A stretch of 64,000 bases of DNA from Nymphaea colorata. Lineage: Eukaryota; Streptophyta; Magnoliopsida; Nymphaeales; Nymphaeaceae. Under the pieces are notes generated by a model that was given only the letters and a program-made list of their open reading frames with translations, was not told the origin of the DNA and ran no database searches. Positions 49,006 to 64,000 of the stretch are shown here, in pieces. The stretch lies in contig NC_045151.1 in NCBI RefSeq assembly GCF_008831285.2, positions 3,717,544-3,781,543 on the forward strand, read 5' to 3'. The position numbers were made by a program, and so were the translations under genes. Positions within the stretch are counted from its first letter, which is position 1. Each line of letters begins with the position of its first letter.

Positions 49006-51049
49006 CACACGTCACTTGATATCACCCTACCATAACCATTGATACATGCCCTTTCTGGCAACCTTATGACCTTATTCTATTCTAGTGACAAATAAAAAAT
49101 CTATCAAGGTCAACCATATGGGACCTTGACCCCCCACAGAACACACTACACCTCATTCACAAAGCAAATTTTAAGCAATGTGGATTGAACATAACAGAAA
49201 GAAAATGTTTGGGTAACTGAAATGACCAAATAGCCCCTTAACACAGATTTTCTTTTAATGCTAAAATTAGAGTAAATGGAAAGCCCCATAAGACATGTTT
49301 GGCATCATATACACTAGTTTAGCATTTCATAAATCTGTTGCAAGGATTGTGATAGTGTGATGAAACATAAAAAATAATGTTTCATGAAATCTATTGTCAT
49401 TATTAATGCAAATTCATCAAATTCATGTTGCAAAACACCTCTAAAAAAATAGAAAAGGAAAAATGGAGGGGCAATTTTCTTGTAAGGGCCCAACAATCTG
49501 CCATTACATGTTTCAATACTGTATTTGTCCCCATGCACACTGCAAGGCACACCAACCCACATCCATTCTGTCTAATTAACAAATCATTTGTCAATCTTGA
49601 AAGAACCCGATTATGCATCCTTGGTTCCAACCCTTCCCTGCATTTTCGTTACTAATAAAAGAACAGCATTGCTATATCCAGTAAAGGCATGTATGCATTC
49701 ATTTTATTTTATTTTAGCAAATATAAACTACTGTTTTGAATTACTGATTATAAAATCTACATATGTGCCTCCACATTTCCTTTAAAAAAAACAAAGCAGG
49801 TTATGTACGCCACACAGTGCATGAAATTTTCATGCGCTAATATAGATCATTACAAAAATGCTCCAGCTTAATAAGAAAAGATTTTATAGAGACAAAAAAA
49901 ATTTCAATAAATTAAAAGTATAAAAAATATATTTTTTTAGACAATTTCCATAACATTGCAACCCCTACCATGTTTTGTTTTTGCTGCATATGTGTTACAT
50001 GCACAAACCGGTGCACTTAACTCACCGAGTCTTTAATGTTCCGCTCAAAGGCCAAGCTTGATAACCTTTTGATTTTCCCATTTCCATTTGAGCACAAATG
50101 CTGGCATTCATAATCTGCACATTACAACTGCCTACCTACACATAATGTGAGGTGTGCTTGAATGATTGATTTTTTAAAAAAAAAATTGAAAATCTTATGT
50201 TTTTGTTCTTTGAGTGAGTGGGAGATAATTAGCAACTTACCATCCTGAAAAGAGTCCCACCATGCCTTAGGGGTCATGAACTACATCAGCTTCAACTATG
50301 GCAGAACTGCATCCTTCAACTTAGCTACCATGTTCCACCACTTAAGACGCATAAGCATAATACCCATGTAAATTGAACTAAAGACCTGCATTCTCACAGG
50401 TCCAAAACACGACCAGTTTTGCTGTGCCTTTTGAGGCAACTCAATTCTTATGTGTAAAAGATACAATGACAATACTATAGTTTTGTAAACTTTACATCTT
50501 CAAATACGTAGATCTCAAGTCAACATCCCTCCCCTCCATCTTGACATCTTTAAATTCGAGATACAAGGTAAACAAGGATTCAAATCTTCAAAAGTCTGAG
50601 ATAATTGGAAGCATCTTGAAAGAAATACCTATGTGTTAGCAGCTGCGACCATCCTTCTCACTTCCTACAAATCTAACAAGTGTTACAATAAGTCAGAGAT
50701 TTATTTTAGAAAATCCAACAAGAGGGCGTGATGCATCATCCCCTCTTGGAATAAGCCATTTATTCTCTTTAGTTCAGAATTTTCATTTGAGACTCCTACT
50801 TCAGATACATTCCTACAAATAAGCCTCCATTTTTCTCCTGAATTTTTGCATCTCCGCACGTGTGGGGGTAGTGTGGGGGTAGCTTTAATTTATTCAATCC
50901 TGTATGTGAAGAAATAAAAAAGCCAAAAAAAACACCACAAATCATCGCCAATGCTATATATATATAGTATTAAGGTAATTTATTAGAATGTAAAGAAAGA
51001 CAAAAACATGATAAGGTTATTTTATAAGCAAAATAAGTGGTGTATAACA
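49006..51049. repeat. M1 module and spacer (C)
   Basis: Counterpart of 4681-6724. Family 2 MITE-like element at 49293-49441. A 10 bp tandem duplication, GTGTGGGGGTA, at 50861-50881 is private to this copy. The 155-codon frame of copy A is broken here. Confidence 0.65.
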
Positions 51050-51595
51050 TTGCTTTTGTGCTTCACTTAGTTTGAATTTAGGGAAGACGGTTAGTTAGCT
51101 GCACCTAGGACTCCATGAGACAGGCAATTATACACAAATAAGAACATAAAGCAATAAGAGGGTCTTTGTCAATCCATTGAGAAGCTAAAGATGGCATTAG
51201 AAACAACAATTAACAAGGTATGTATAAGTCTATTGTACTTGTAAGCAAAAGTCTAAATGTTTCATCACTACCATAGGAACTATGTAACCTCAAAACTAGT
51301 AGCTTCATTTCATCAATTGGGTGAGTCAAACAAGTTCCATGGTCCCAATAGTGCAAAAAAAATGTTGTTCATCTACGTGATCCCAAGTCACATCCTGACA
51401 GTACAATAGATTTAATCTACATGTCGTTTGAATTTTTGCTTTCTTTTCCATTTTCAGATTCTCAATGGACTGAGAAAGACCCATCAACGTGTTATTGCTA
51501 ATCTTCTTATGTTGCGTCTATCTGTCTCATGGAAGCTTTGGTAATCCCAACTAACTGTCTTCCTGAAGTCTAAATCAAGTCAAGAACAAAGGCCA
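51050..51595. repeat. Foldback 8 (C)
   Basis: Counterpart of foldback 1, same block order. Confidence 0.85.
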
Positions 51596-54984
<3,389 letters not shown>

Positions 54985-55468
54985 GTACTACAAAAAAGGA
55001 GGTCACATATGTACAAGTACAGTGGGATGGCATGTCAAGCAGACCTTTTACCCTAAGAAGACCTTAAACCAAAAAAAGGCAAGGGCTTAAGTTTAGACTT
55101 CTGTCTTTGGTCAAGCAGTGGGCCTTTCTGCTCACCCAAAAAACCATCACATAATCATTGAGGAGACTCCAGCATTACCCACAACAAAATGGTGCGTCAT
55201 CAATGCTCATCATGACTACCGTTCATCGAGATAAATAAACAAGCATCTGCAATTCAAAAATACCCCATTGATGCTCATTAAGGCATCGCCCGTCAAGAAA
55301 CCAAGCAGTTGTGATTTTTATATCTTTGAGCCGAATTGTTGGGTAACACATAAGTCGTGAATTGATCTCAGTTCTACAATTTTAATGTAAATAAAAGTAT
55401 GCATCATACACGTGTGACAGACTGTAAATTATATCTTAAAAATAGCTTGATGACACAATGTTTCTTTA

Positions 55469-55632
55469 GGGCCTGTTCGGCAATCAGAATAGCAATACAT
55501 GCACGTATCTGTTGTAAAAATAGAGGGACATTCGTGTAGTACTATGACAAAATGTTTCAAGTGTAGTTTCTCCAATTATTAATGTTGATACATGAAACAA
55601 TGCGTTATTGTAACCACTGCCAAATAAGCCCC
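55469..55632. mobile_element. hAT/Harbinger-type MITE (C)
   Basis: GGGCCTGTTCGGCAATCA to CCACTGCCAAATAAGCCCC. Nearly identical to the A copy. Confidence 0.65.
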
Positions 55633-56190
55633 AAAAAAACTATACCTAAATTAAGTGGGACATGAAACTGTGTTGCCATGTAAATAGGCCAATAAGCACC
55701 TCCTCCCATCTGTAGCCCGGTTCTGGACTACATTGTTGTTAGCAGGTAGCAGCACACTCTTTAACCCAGTTCATTAATTTTACAATGACCAAGAATTCTT
55801 TTTCTCAATGTTATGTTCAACTCCTTTCTTGTAGTAGCGCTCTGTCAACTGAATGCACGCACTAAGTCATGAATTAGCATACTAATTACAGCAATTTCGG
55901 TTACTATCAGTTGGGTTCACCATTTTCCATGGTACTTAATAGGACATGATACAGTGTGCGAAAAGTGTCTGATGCACACTAATTAAACCTTCTTTTATTA
56001 CTCAAGCAAAAATATGAAAAAAATATGTTGTGGGCATCAACTTGGCAGAACTGAATCAAACCGATATAAATCACAACAATGATCCAGGGAATTAACATTT
56101 CACTCCTTTTTTAAGCAACAATAAAATACCTATAAAACTCCATTTTTAGTTTCGTTCAGCACTTTGGCCTTTTATTTTCAAGGGAACAAG

Positions 56191-56241
<51 letters not shown>

Positions 56242-56254
56242 TGTGTGTGTGGGT
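56191..56254. repeat. (AT)n(TG)n compound microsatellite (C)
   Basis: About 8 AT then about 22 TG units, in place of the AT-dominated array of A. Confidence 0.95.
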
Positions 56255-56613
56255 GAGTGAATGATGATTCATCAAGGCTGTCTCATCTAACGTAGTGGAC
56301 AGTTTTGAGAGAAACGAGAAAAGGTATAAACAAATATTAGATAATTAAAATGCCCATCAAATTTCTCTACTAGTTCTTCCCTCGAACCAACTTCACGTTG
56401 GATCGATCATGCGTCGTTAAAGATGCCTACACCAATGCGCACAGTGATATGTGCCACATAAATGTTGGTGATAGTTTTACCGACATTTTCTTCACTGACG
56501 GCCTCTATAGAAGTCAAGTTTTACCAACATTTTATTTGCTGTCGACCTCGACATACATCAGCAAAACTTTTACTGACATTTTGAGGCCGTCAGTAAATCC
56601 ACCTTTGTTTATA

Positions 56614-56967
56614 GCGCATGGGTTTCTCATAGTGGTTCCACTAGAACTTGGGTCCTGATCTCCTACTTGGAAGCTGGATCCGAAAATCCTTGTGACGTTA
56701 GTAGGGGAATCTACATACCTCTTCCAAATTTATAGTAGAATAAGGAATATTTCTGAAAATGAAGAAGGCAAAAGAGACACCATAAATCAATGCCAATTCT
56801 ATTAATTGCAATTGTTATTCAATGACAACTTCCAATCTTTAGCCACACACACACACACAGATATATATATATATACAATGCTTTTTCTTCTCAAAAAGGT
56901 ATTTAGTAGAATGTAAAGAGAGAAACAGACATGATAAGGTTATATTAAAAATAAATGAGGTATAACA
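56614..56967. other. Spacer before foldback 9 (C)
   Basis: Counterpart of 12378-12760, with a shorter (CA)n(AT)n run. No gene. Confidence 0.5.
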
Positions 56968-57457
56968 AGGCTTTGTGCTTCACTTGATGTGGACTTCGGG
57001 AAGACAATTAAACAGCTGCACCCAAGACTCCATGATAGAGGCAAATTATACACAGTGTAAGAACATTGGCAATAAGACAGTGGTGGCTCTTTGTCAATCC
57101 ATTGAGAAGCTGAAAATGGCGAAGCAAGTAGCAATTCAAAAGGTATGTATACTTCTATTGTAATTGTAAGCAAAAGTACTGATTGTTCCATGTTTCCAAT
57201 AGCGACGAAACAATGTGTCTCAGTCACAATCAGTACTTTTGCTTACAAAAAAGTGCAGATAGTAGAATAGAATTTATCTACACACCTTCTGAATTCTTGC
57301 TTTCTTTTCTATTTTCAGCATCTCAATGGACTGAGAAAGACCCACTGGTGTGTTATTGCTAACATTCTTACATTGTGTCTACCTGTCTCATGAAGGCTTG
57401 GGTAAACCTGTCTAACTGTCTTCCTGAAGTCTAAACTAAGTGAAGCACAAAGGCCAT
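56968..57457. repeat. Foldback 9 (C)
   Basis: Counterpart of foldback 2; the 21 nt perfect tip stem is kept. Confidence 0.88.
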
Positions 57458-59440
57458 GCACCCGCTGGACCAATTCCTTTTATCTGTAACTTGTCCATAT
57501 ATTTCAAGGTAGGGATTACTACAGCAATGGCATGTGATGTGCTGCTAAAATAGCAAAATCACCTTCGGAGGTGAAGGTACAAAAATAATAATAACAACAA
57601 ACTGTGTAATTAAAATCACAAAGAGTGACAAATGTCAAGTGAAAGCCATGAACCATATATCATATAGCGCAGAATTTTTTAAGAAAAGCAAGTGCAAGAA
57701 GTACCATCATTAACCAAGAGGAGGCAGAGGTAGGAATTTTTTATTAGAGTGGACAAACCATAGTTTTAAAATTTTGACGAGGGTTGAAATGTAACTTTTC
57801 AAAACTTCTGTACATGGTAAGTGAAATTACATATGGATTTTTTCTATGACCCCTGTCAGCCTCCCCTGGCTTTGCCCCTGGTACCATACCTTCGCAAACC
57901 ACTGATTAAAACTTGAGATCACGAATAGGAAGCTCAGTAAGATACTTGGATTTATCATTCAACAACCAAATTTATAGATAAAATATACGTGAGCAGGAGA
58001 GATATTGGAAAATAATGTTTCAGGCAACATTATATGCAAAAGGAAGAAAACTCATGTTTCGATGTATCAAAACAAGAATGGAAATTTTAGGCTTCAATAT
58101 TGTTGTTTACATTTTTTATGTGTGTATCATGACAAGAATGGCAATTGTATATTTCAATATTATTGTTGCCATCGGATGCCATTTATCATTTACCACTACG
58201 AATTGTACATTCCAAACTTCATGTATTTGTATATTGGTTTTCCTAACATATGCTTGTGCTTTAATTGAGATAATAGAGTTGGCTAAATGATCCCCGACAT
58301 CCAACATTGCTTAAAACGAGATGTCATAGATTTATAGAATGTGTGATATAGTTCTAGCATTAGTGCAGCAAATTATTCAAATTTGCATGCTATACATACT
58401 TGTAAAAGAGTTTGTCACAACATATTTGATAAAAGTAATGGAAATTTCAAATTTTAATATTAATATTTGTGAATACCATATATCCATATATATATATATA
58501 TAGATATGCATTGAAATAAAATTTAGTGACATGTTACATATGAAATAAAATTTTCGAAAAGATGAATGAGCTATAGTTCATATTTTCATGAAAAAAATTA
58601 TCTCATAGCTTGTGAAGTGCTAGAGTAATTATTATTTATATTTTTATGCCAAAAACAAAAAATACTAACGTTGAACCATGTGAATCACCAACTAATTGGC
58701 CAATCGGCCTATAAATTAGTTCCCATAGTCCTGATCCTCAATCAAAATATGTTCAGTTAAATGCGTCATTGCTCCATCCAAGCTCCTTTTTCATGAAGAG
58801 AAGTTAGGATTTCAGTTGATATAAGAAAGAAGCTATTGAATATCTTGAATATATATCGTGTGCATCATATTTTCAATTACTTAAATCAATTTTTTAGGTG
58901 CTCTTTGTAATCCTATATTTCTAAATCAGATCAGTACTGAGTTTGAGATTCAGTCATGAAACTTGATATCAAATTCCAGCTCGTGAGATATGAACTACTT
59001 CACTAGATTGATCAACTAAACAGTTTCAAATTTTACAATCTGTTGGACAAGAGTGATGGGTCGCTAGAACTCTATTTTACATGAGACCATATTGCTTATG
59101 GTAACCATTGTAGCACTTTTGTTTTATTTCAAAAGGATTAATGAATTTAAAATGAGAGTGAAATAGCTCAAGGTTGTTGATGTGTATGGATATTTTCTTA
59201 GCCTATCTCTACGATCCATTCTCGATTAGGATGTCAATGTGTGTCCCATTTGGATCGGATAATCCCATTAAACCTTCTGAAAAGATCAGATATGAAAAAA
59301 TTTAATATAGGATAAGGAAACCAAATCAGCTTCTGATTTAAGAGTTGACATGAAGTCATGTTCAAATTCGATTCAATGGAGCATTCAGTAACATAAAATG
59401 ATGTTTCCATTGTGTTGTTTTTTAAGAAAGAAGACGCTTT
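57458..59440. repeat. M2, (AT)n-capped repeat and spacer (C)
   Basis: Counterpart of 13247-15260. The capped repeat near 58500 has lost its first about 60 bp. No gene. Confidence 0.6.
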
Positions 59441-59446
59441 TGTGTG

Positions 59447-59487
<41 letters not shown>

Positions 59488-59523
59488 TTATATATATATT
59501 TATATATATATATATAGATAGGT
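59441..59523. repeat. (AT)n microsatellite with TTTA interruptions (C)
   Basis: Counterpart of 15270-15355, with regular ATATATTTAT interruptions. Confidence 0.9.
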
Positions 59524-60164
59524 GGATAAAGAGAAAGGGTATTGTGATAGTTTGATGAAACATAAAAAATAATGTTTCATGAAATTTATTCTAATTATTA
59601 ATGCAAATTCATCAAACTCATGTTGCAAAACACCTCTAAAAAAAAATAAAAAAGGAAAAATGGAGGGGCAATTTTTTTGCAAGGGCCCAACAATCTAATG
59701 TTACATGTTCCAATACTGTATTTGTTCCCATGCACACTAAAAGGCGCACCAACCCACATCCGTTCTATGTGATTAACAAACCATTTGTCAATATTGAAAG
59801 AACCCGATTATGCATCCTTGGTTCCAATCCTTCACCACGTTTTCATTACTAATAAAAAAACAGCATTGCTATATCCAGTGAAGGCATGTATGCCTTCATT
59901 TTATTTTATTTTAGCAAATATAAACTTCTGTTTTGAATTACTGATTACAAAATCTAAATATGTGCCTCCACATTTCCTTTAAAAAAATATGTCTTCGACC
60001 AAAGCAGGTTATGTACGCCACACAGTGCATGAAATTTCATGTGCTAAAATACTCACGACCAGTTTTGCCATGCCTTTTGAGGCAACTCAATTATTATGTG
60101 TAAAAGATACAAAGAAAATACTTTAGTTTTGTAAACTTTACATCTTCAAATACATAGATCTCAA
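59524..60164. repeat. M1 module, shortened (C)
   Basis: Relative of 15872-16508. Sequence equivalent to about 15374-15871 is deleted, including the truncated long-TIR element and the first part of M1. Confidence 0.7.
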
Positions 60165-60642
60165 GAGAGTGAGCGGAAACGAGGAGGAGAGCTCTAGAGT
60201 TTGAGGACCAAACAGAGGTAGGCCCAACTGAACTCATCTTCGCCTTCTTATAGCCGCTTTATTTCCCCATAGTGCATAGTTAGTGCGCATATTTCTTTTC
60301 CATCGAATCTGGCTACTGCATAGTGAGTGTGCATCTTATGTCTCCATTGAATCGCTCTTTTTCTTTATTCACTCTTACTAATTCTTTATATTTCTTTATT
60401 CTGAGTGTGTATCTAGGAATTTGCCTTTATGTCTTTTTCTGACTAATCAGTGTCGGCCATTGCTTTTCCTTTTTCTGGATTTCTCTCCACAGTGCGCATC
60501 TTTGCTTTTCTTCTCCATAGTGTGTATCTTTGCTTTTCTTCGTACCATAAGTATGTCGTATATTTCCCTTTTACTTTAAGTCATATCAGTCCTCCACAGC
60601 TTTTCCTTTATAGGTGGTGAGTGAAGGGTGGACTCGTAATTC
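60165..60642 (-). promoter_or_regulatory. Pararetroviral intergenic segment with TATA box (copy 2)
   Basis: TATAAG at 60247-60252, same layout and edge. Contains a short extra insertion (around 60375-60400) relative to copy 1. Confidence 0.5.
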
Positions 60643-61734
60643 TTAAAGTATTACTTCACATGGTTCTTTTGCTTTGGAACATTCATTACATTGATGTTTT
60701 GGATACTTCTGCATGATCTTGCAATATTCTTTCATACTGCTGGTTCCCATTAACTGTCCCTTGATAGCTCTGGTTTGAGCTGGCTTATCTAGTGATATAA
60801 GTGTCTCGAGCCATTTGAGGATCTCCTCTTTAGTGCCTTATTTAATCTTTTGTGGCTGTGAATATATAATCTGATAGCTCTTGGACTCATACATCCATAG
60901 ATTGGTTTAATTATACTGGTGTAGTAATTCATCAAAGATTGATTGGACATCCCTTGGCTTTTTTTTTGCAAAGAAATTTGGCACATCTGGGAGTAGAATT
61001 TATGGTTGTTCCTGAAACTCAAGTTCAACTACCTCTTTGGTAATTCTAATTTCGATGCAATATATGGGAGATAATATTTGCTCTTTGAGTATTTCTGGTT
61101 TGAGCAGCATATGCTCTTACATAGATCAATGGCACCTTAGTTACTTCAAGGTAACGTTTGACGGCCTTACATAGTTCCGATATTTGTTCCACTTCGTTTC
61201 CAGTCTATTTATAAACTATATGCAGGAGTCCATAACTGTGTGTCATCCTGACTAGATTTGGGTCTGTTTTGGATATGCAATAAGTTTATTTTGACCCGGA
61301 TATGGTATGGTAATATATCCTTTTCCGCAGGTAGCTTTTTCTTTGGGGTTCTTATTTAGGTAGTCAGTTATTTTCTTTAAGTTTCTTAGATAGTTGTTTA
61401 CTGTCATGTATTGGCTTTTTTTTCCTACAGGATAGTTTGGACATAGGTTTGGGTCTGAGGTGGCATGAACTGGACTGGTTTTATCTAGATCTGAGGTTTC
61501 TATAATTTACTATTTAGGTTCAGGCTTTTAAACCTGGGTTTGACTGGTATTGCTCTCTTTTTGTTTTTTTTCTCCTATTTTGGGTTCCTCTATTCTAGGT
61601 TTTACTATTTCCATTTTTGTCCTAACTGGTTCTTCTTTCACTAGTAGTTCTTTTAATATAGTTTCCACTTGTTCTTTCCAAGTTTTTAAGCTTTCTGGGT
61701 CTGATTCTAAATTTATGATTTTGATCTTCAACAT
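60643..61734 (-). pseudogene. Post-pol ORF (copy 2)
   Basis: Same start and end landmarks as copy 1. The TAG before the Cys-rich end is a Gln codon here, so the C-terminal CNECSKAKEPC segment is continuous with the preceding helix-rich part. There is a small deletion after GEKKQKE relative to copy 1. The middle remains broken. Confidence 0.5.
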
Positions 61735-61739
61735 CTACA

Positions 61740-62240
61740 AAATCAAAACCGTTTATCTCGAGACAGTAAGTCCGCATACACATCTTCTGCTGATTTGACT
61801 AGTTCAATTGTAAAATCAAAAAGTTTGATATCATTACCTAGTCTTCTTATTTCTTTTTTTACTATAGAATTGTGCAGTTTTGCATTTATCCAATACTTAA
61901 CCTTTGTATTATCTGTTTGAACAATAAATTTGGTGAAACTACATACATCTCAAAATGGCTGAGAGAATTATATAATGCAAACAACTCTTTCCTGTTTATC
62001 TCCCATTTTATTTCCTTGTCTTTGAAGTTTCCTGGCCCTAGGTGATATCTGCTTAAATATTTTGTTTTAGAATCGTTATATCCATATTTTAAGACTGATC
62101 CATAATTATTATCTGATGCATCTGATTCAATTATCCATGCAAATGGTTTGCTTTCATCTGGAAATTCTAGTTTTGGTAATTTTCCAAAAGTGTCGTGTAT
62201 TTTTCTGATATATGGTCTATCTTTTTCATCCCAATAGTAT
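61740..62240 (-). pseudogene. RNase H domain (copy 2)
   Basis: Same motif series. The stop of copy 1 is absent here (AAG Lys in TDNTKVKYW). Upstream junction to RT still carries the HRVQK-stop break. Confidence 0.8.
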
Positions 62241-62371
62241 TCTTTATCTTTCTTAAGTTTTGCTTGTAAAGGTTTGCAGTACTTAGCAAGATGGGGTATA
62301 TATTTTCTTACTTGATTAACTAATCCTAGGAATGATTGTAGCTTAGTTTTTGTATCTAAGTCATCAAAACT

Positions 62372-62900
62372 TGCTTATTTTTGTACTCTATGGTTTTGCA
62401 TTTTTATATCTGCTTTATTTATTTTGATTCCTAGAAATTCTATTTGATTTTTACATATGACTACTTTTCTTTTACTTAATGTTATACCAGTTTTTTCCAC
62501 ATACCCCATAAAGTTATTTAGTAAGTTGTAATGATTTTCTTTAGTATGACTATATAATAGTATGTCATCAATATAAATTACATAGTTTTTTAGTCCTGTA
62601 AAATTTTTATCCATAAAATTTTGGAATCTCCTGGGGGCATTTTTATAGCCAAAACGTAATACATTCCATTCGTAAAATCGATTAGGAACTGTGAATGCTG
62701 TTAGTGCTTTACTTTCTTCTGTTAGCTTTAAATGATAAAATCCGCTTTTGCGGTCGAATTTGCTAAAGTATTTATATCATGATATCTGTTTTAATTTTAG
62801 TATTTTATTTGTATGTTTTGGTTTTAGCATTCATATTTATGTAATCAGTCACCATTCTCATTTTTCCCCTTTTTTGTTCACTATGTTTATTTACAATAAA
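62372..62900 (-). pseudogene. Reverse transcriptase domain (copy 2)
   Basis: Same domain; the active site reads YIDDILLYS (62564-62569), the normal form. Frame 62614-62375 starts at MDKNFTGLKNYV and ends in HRVQK-stop, as in copy 1. Upstream breaks between the VxDYR-like segment and motif A are shared with copy 1. Confidence 0.85.
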
Positions 62901-63181
62901 GGCTGGGCTACTATGTTTAGAGTTTGAAGGTCTAATATATCCTTCTCTTAGTAATTCTTGAATGTGCTTATCAAATTCTTTTAAATCATCTAGTAAATAT
63001 TTTAAAGGGGGTTGAGTTACGATGTTGTCTTCATTTATTAATTCAATTTTTACTTCAGTATGGTCTTTTTCCCAAAACTTTAATGGACTTTTTGAATAAA
63101 GGTTTTCTAATTGTTTTGTAATGTTATCCAGTTCATTTGTTTCATATATTTGTAATAGTATTGTGTTTACTTTTACTCTGT

Positions 63182-63745
63182 TTAACTTTGTGTTATTTTG
63201 TTATCTCCTTTTTGCCAAGGTCTTTGCTTTCTTTCATTATTTTTAACTATAAGGGCATTAATTTTCTCTTTACATTTTGTGATTAAGATTAAATATTTTT
63301 CCATAATTTCAATTGGCAAATAATTATTTATGAAAGGTCTTCCTAATATTATATTTTTTCCTTCTAGTTCGAATGCATATATCCTATTTAATTTGATGAT
63401 TTTCTTCCAGATCTGTATTGTGATGTTCTCAACTTTGTATTTTATTATATCTTTGACACCATTAAATCCTTTTACTTCTAAAGGAATTTGTAGTTCCTCC
63501 CATATATCTTCTGGTAAACAGTTCTTTTTCCATAAGTTAAGTTGTGCTCCTATATGTATGTAAGTGGTATAATATCTATTATTATATCCTTTTACAATAA
63601 ATTTAATTAGTATATAGATAAATTTATCTTTTACTATTTTCATGGGTGGTTTATTCATAGTCATCATCTGATTCAGGCAGAGTATATTGATGATAATAGT
63701 TATACACTGCTCTATCCAATGATCTTTCAAGTAGTTCATATTCAA
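63182..63745 (-). pseudogene. Second retropepsin-like domain, N-terminus of pol (copy 2)
   Basis: One continuous 187-codon frame covers the whole domain through KNIILGRPFINNYLPIEI, so the frameshift of copy 1 is absent. The catalytic triad is lost: YIHIGAQLNLW in place of the D-T-G motif (codons 63548-63556). Confidence 0.75.
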
Positions 63746-64000
63746 ATCTCGATAATCTCTCTATTTCTTGTAGTCTCTTGTTAATTATTCTTCGTTGTAT
63801 TTTACCAATAAATATGTGTATCAAGTATTATATTTTAAAATAATATTGTAGTTGCTCTTTATTCCTTCTACTAAAATGTGTTTTACATTCTTTAGCAAAT
63901 GTCTTGGAATTTATTCTAGTGATCATTTTCTTCTTCGTATTCTATATCTGAAATCGATTCCTCTGATGATAGGTTTCTAATATCTCGTGACCATCTGTCT

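Larger units (their letters stand above)
54985..56613. mobile_element. CACTA-like non-autonomous element (C)
   Basis: TACTACAAAAAAGGAGGTCA to CCACCTTTGTTTATAGCG. Same subterminal motifs as A. The nested MITE lies at 55469-55632. Confidence 0.55.
60165..64000 (-). mobile_element. Endogenous pararetrovirus, copy 2 (cut by window end)
   Basis: Arose by the segmental duplication, not by new integration: same flank AGATCTCAA and same edge as copy 1. Covers the intergenic segment, post-pol ORF, RNase H, RT, second retropepsin-like domain and the end of the linking ORF. It lacks some lesions of copy 1 and has its own. Confidence 0.85.

Overview
The window is AT-rich, gene-poor, repeat-dominated plant nuclear DNA. 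Support for a plant: three fragments of a TIR exon of an NLR resistance gene, an endogenous caulimovirid (plant pararetrovirus), CACTA-like, MITE-like and LINE-like remnants, and many (AT)n arrays. The TIR type argues against grasses. The TIR sequence resembles the flax L6-like group, also found in early-diverging angiosperms, but the species is only a guess. I see no intact protein-coding gene and no tRNA, rRNA or CRISPR array.

Large-scale layout. Positions 1-44402 form one repeat unit; at 44403 the sequence of position 1 starts again and runs near-identically to the window end, so the window spans a tandem segmental duplication with a period of about 44.4 kb, cut at both ends. Unit 1 contains arm A (1-16508), an about 9.9 kb insertion (16509-26430: pararetrovirus plus a 4 kb single-copy stretch), and arm B (26430-44300), an older, more diverged and rearranged copy of arm A. 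Unit 2 (C, 44403-64000) repeats arm A and the first 3.8 kb of the pararetrovirus. Offsets between A and C drift from 44402 to about 43680 through small indels and one deletion of about 0.5 kb.

Each arm is built from the same modules: LINE ORF2 C-terminal remnant (A and C only), half foldback, a repeat that always starts at an (AT)n array, a broken TIR exon (minus strand), an about 1.5 kb unassigned module with an embedded MITE-like element, a roughly 0.5 kb imperfect foldback, a module with an internal 60 bp duplication, a CACTA-like element carrying a nested MITE, a second foldback, and again the post-foldback and (AT)n-capped modules. Nine foldbacks with both arms and two half foldbacks are present.

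The pararetrovirus lies on the minus strand (16509-about 22400; 60165-64000 and beyond). Reading along the minus strand: coat-protein C-terminus with zinc knuckle, a 30K-type movement-protein domain, a first retropepsin-like domain, a small linking ORF, a second retropepsin-like domain, reverse transcriptase, RNase H, a last ORF ending in a Cys-rich motif, and a TATA-containing intergenic segment ending at the insertion edge. Both copies are broken, at partly different sites. The coat-before-movement order and the two protease-like domains are the most unusual protein-level observations. The nine hairpin-capable foldbacks beside resistance-gene fragments are the most unusual DNA-level one.
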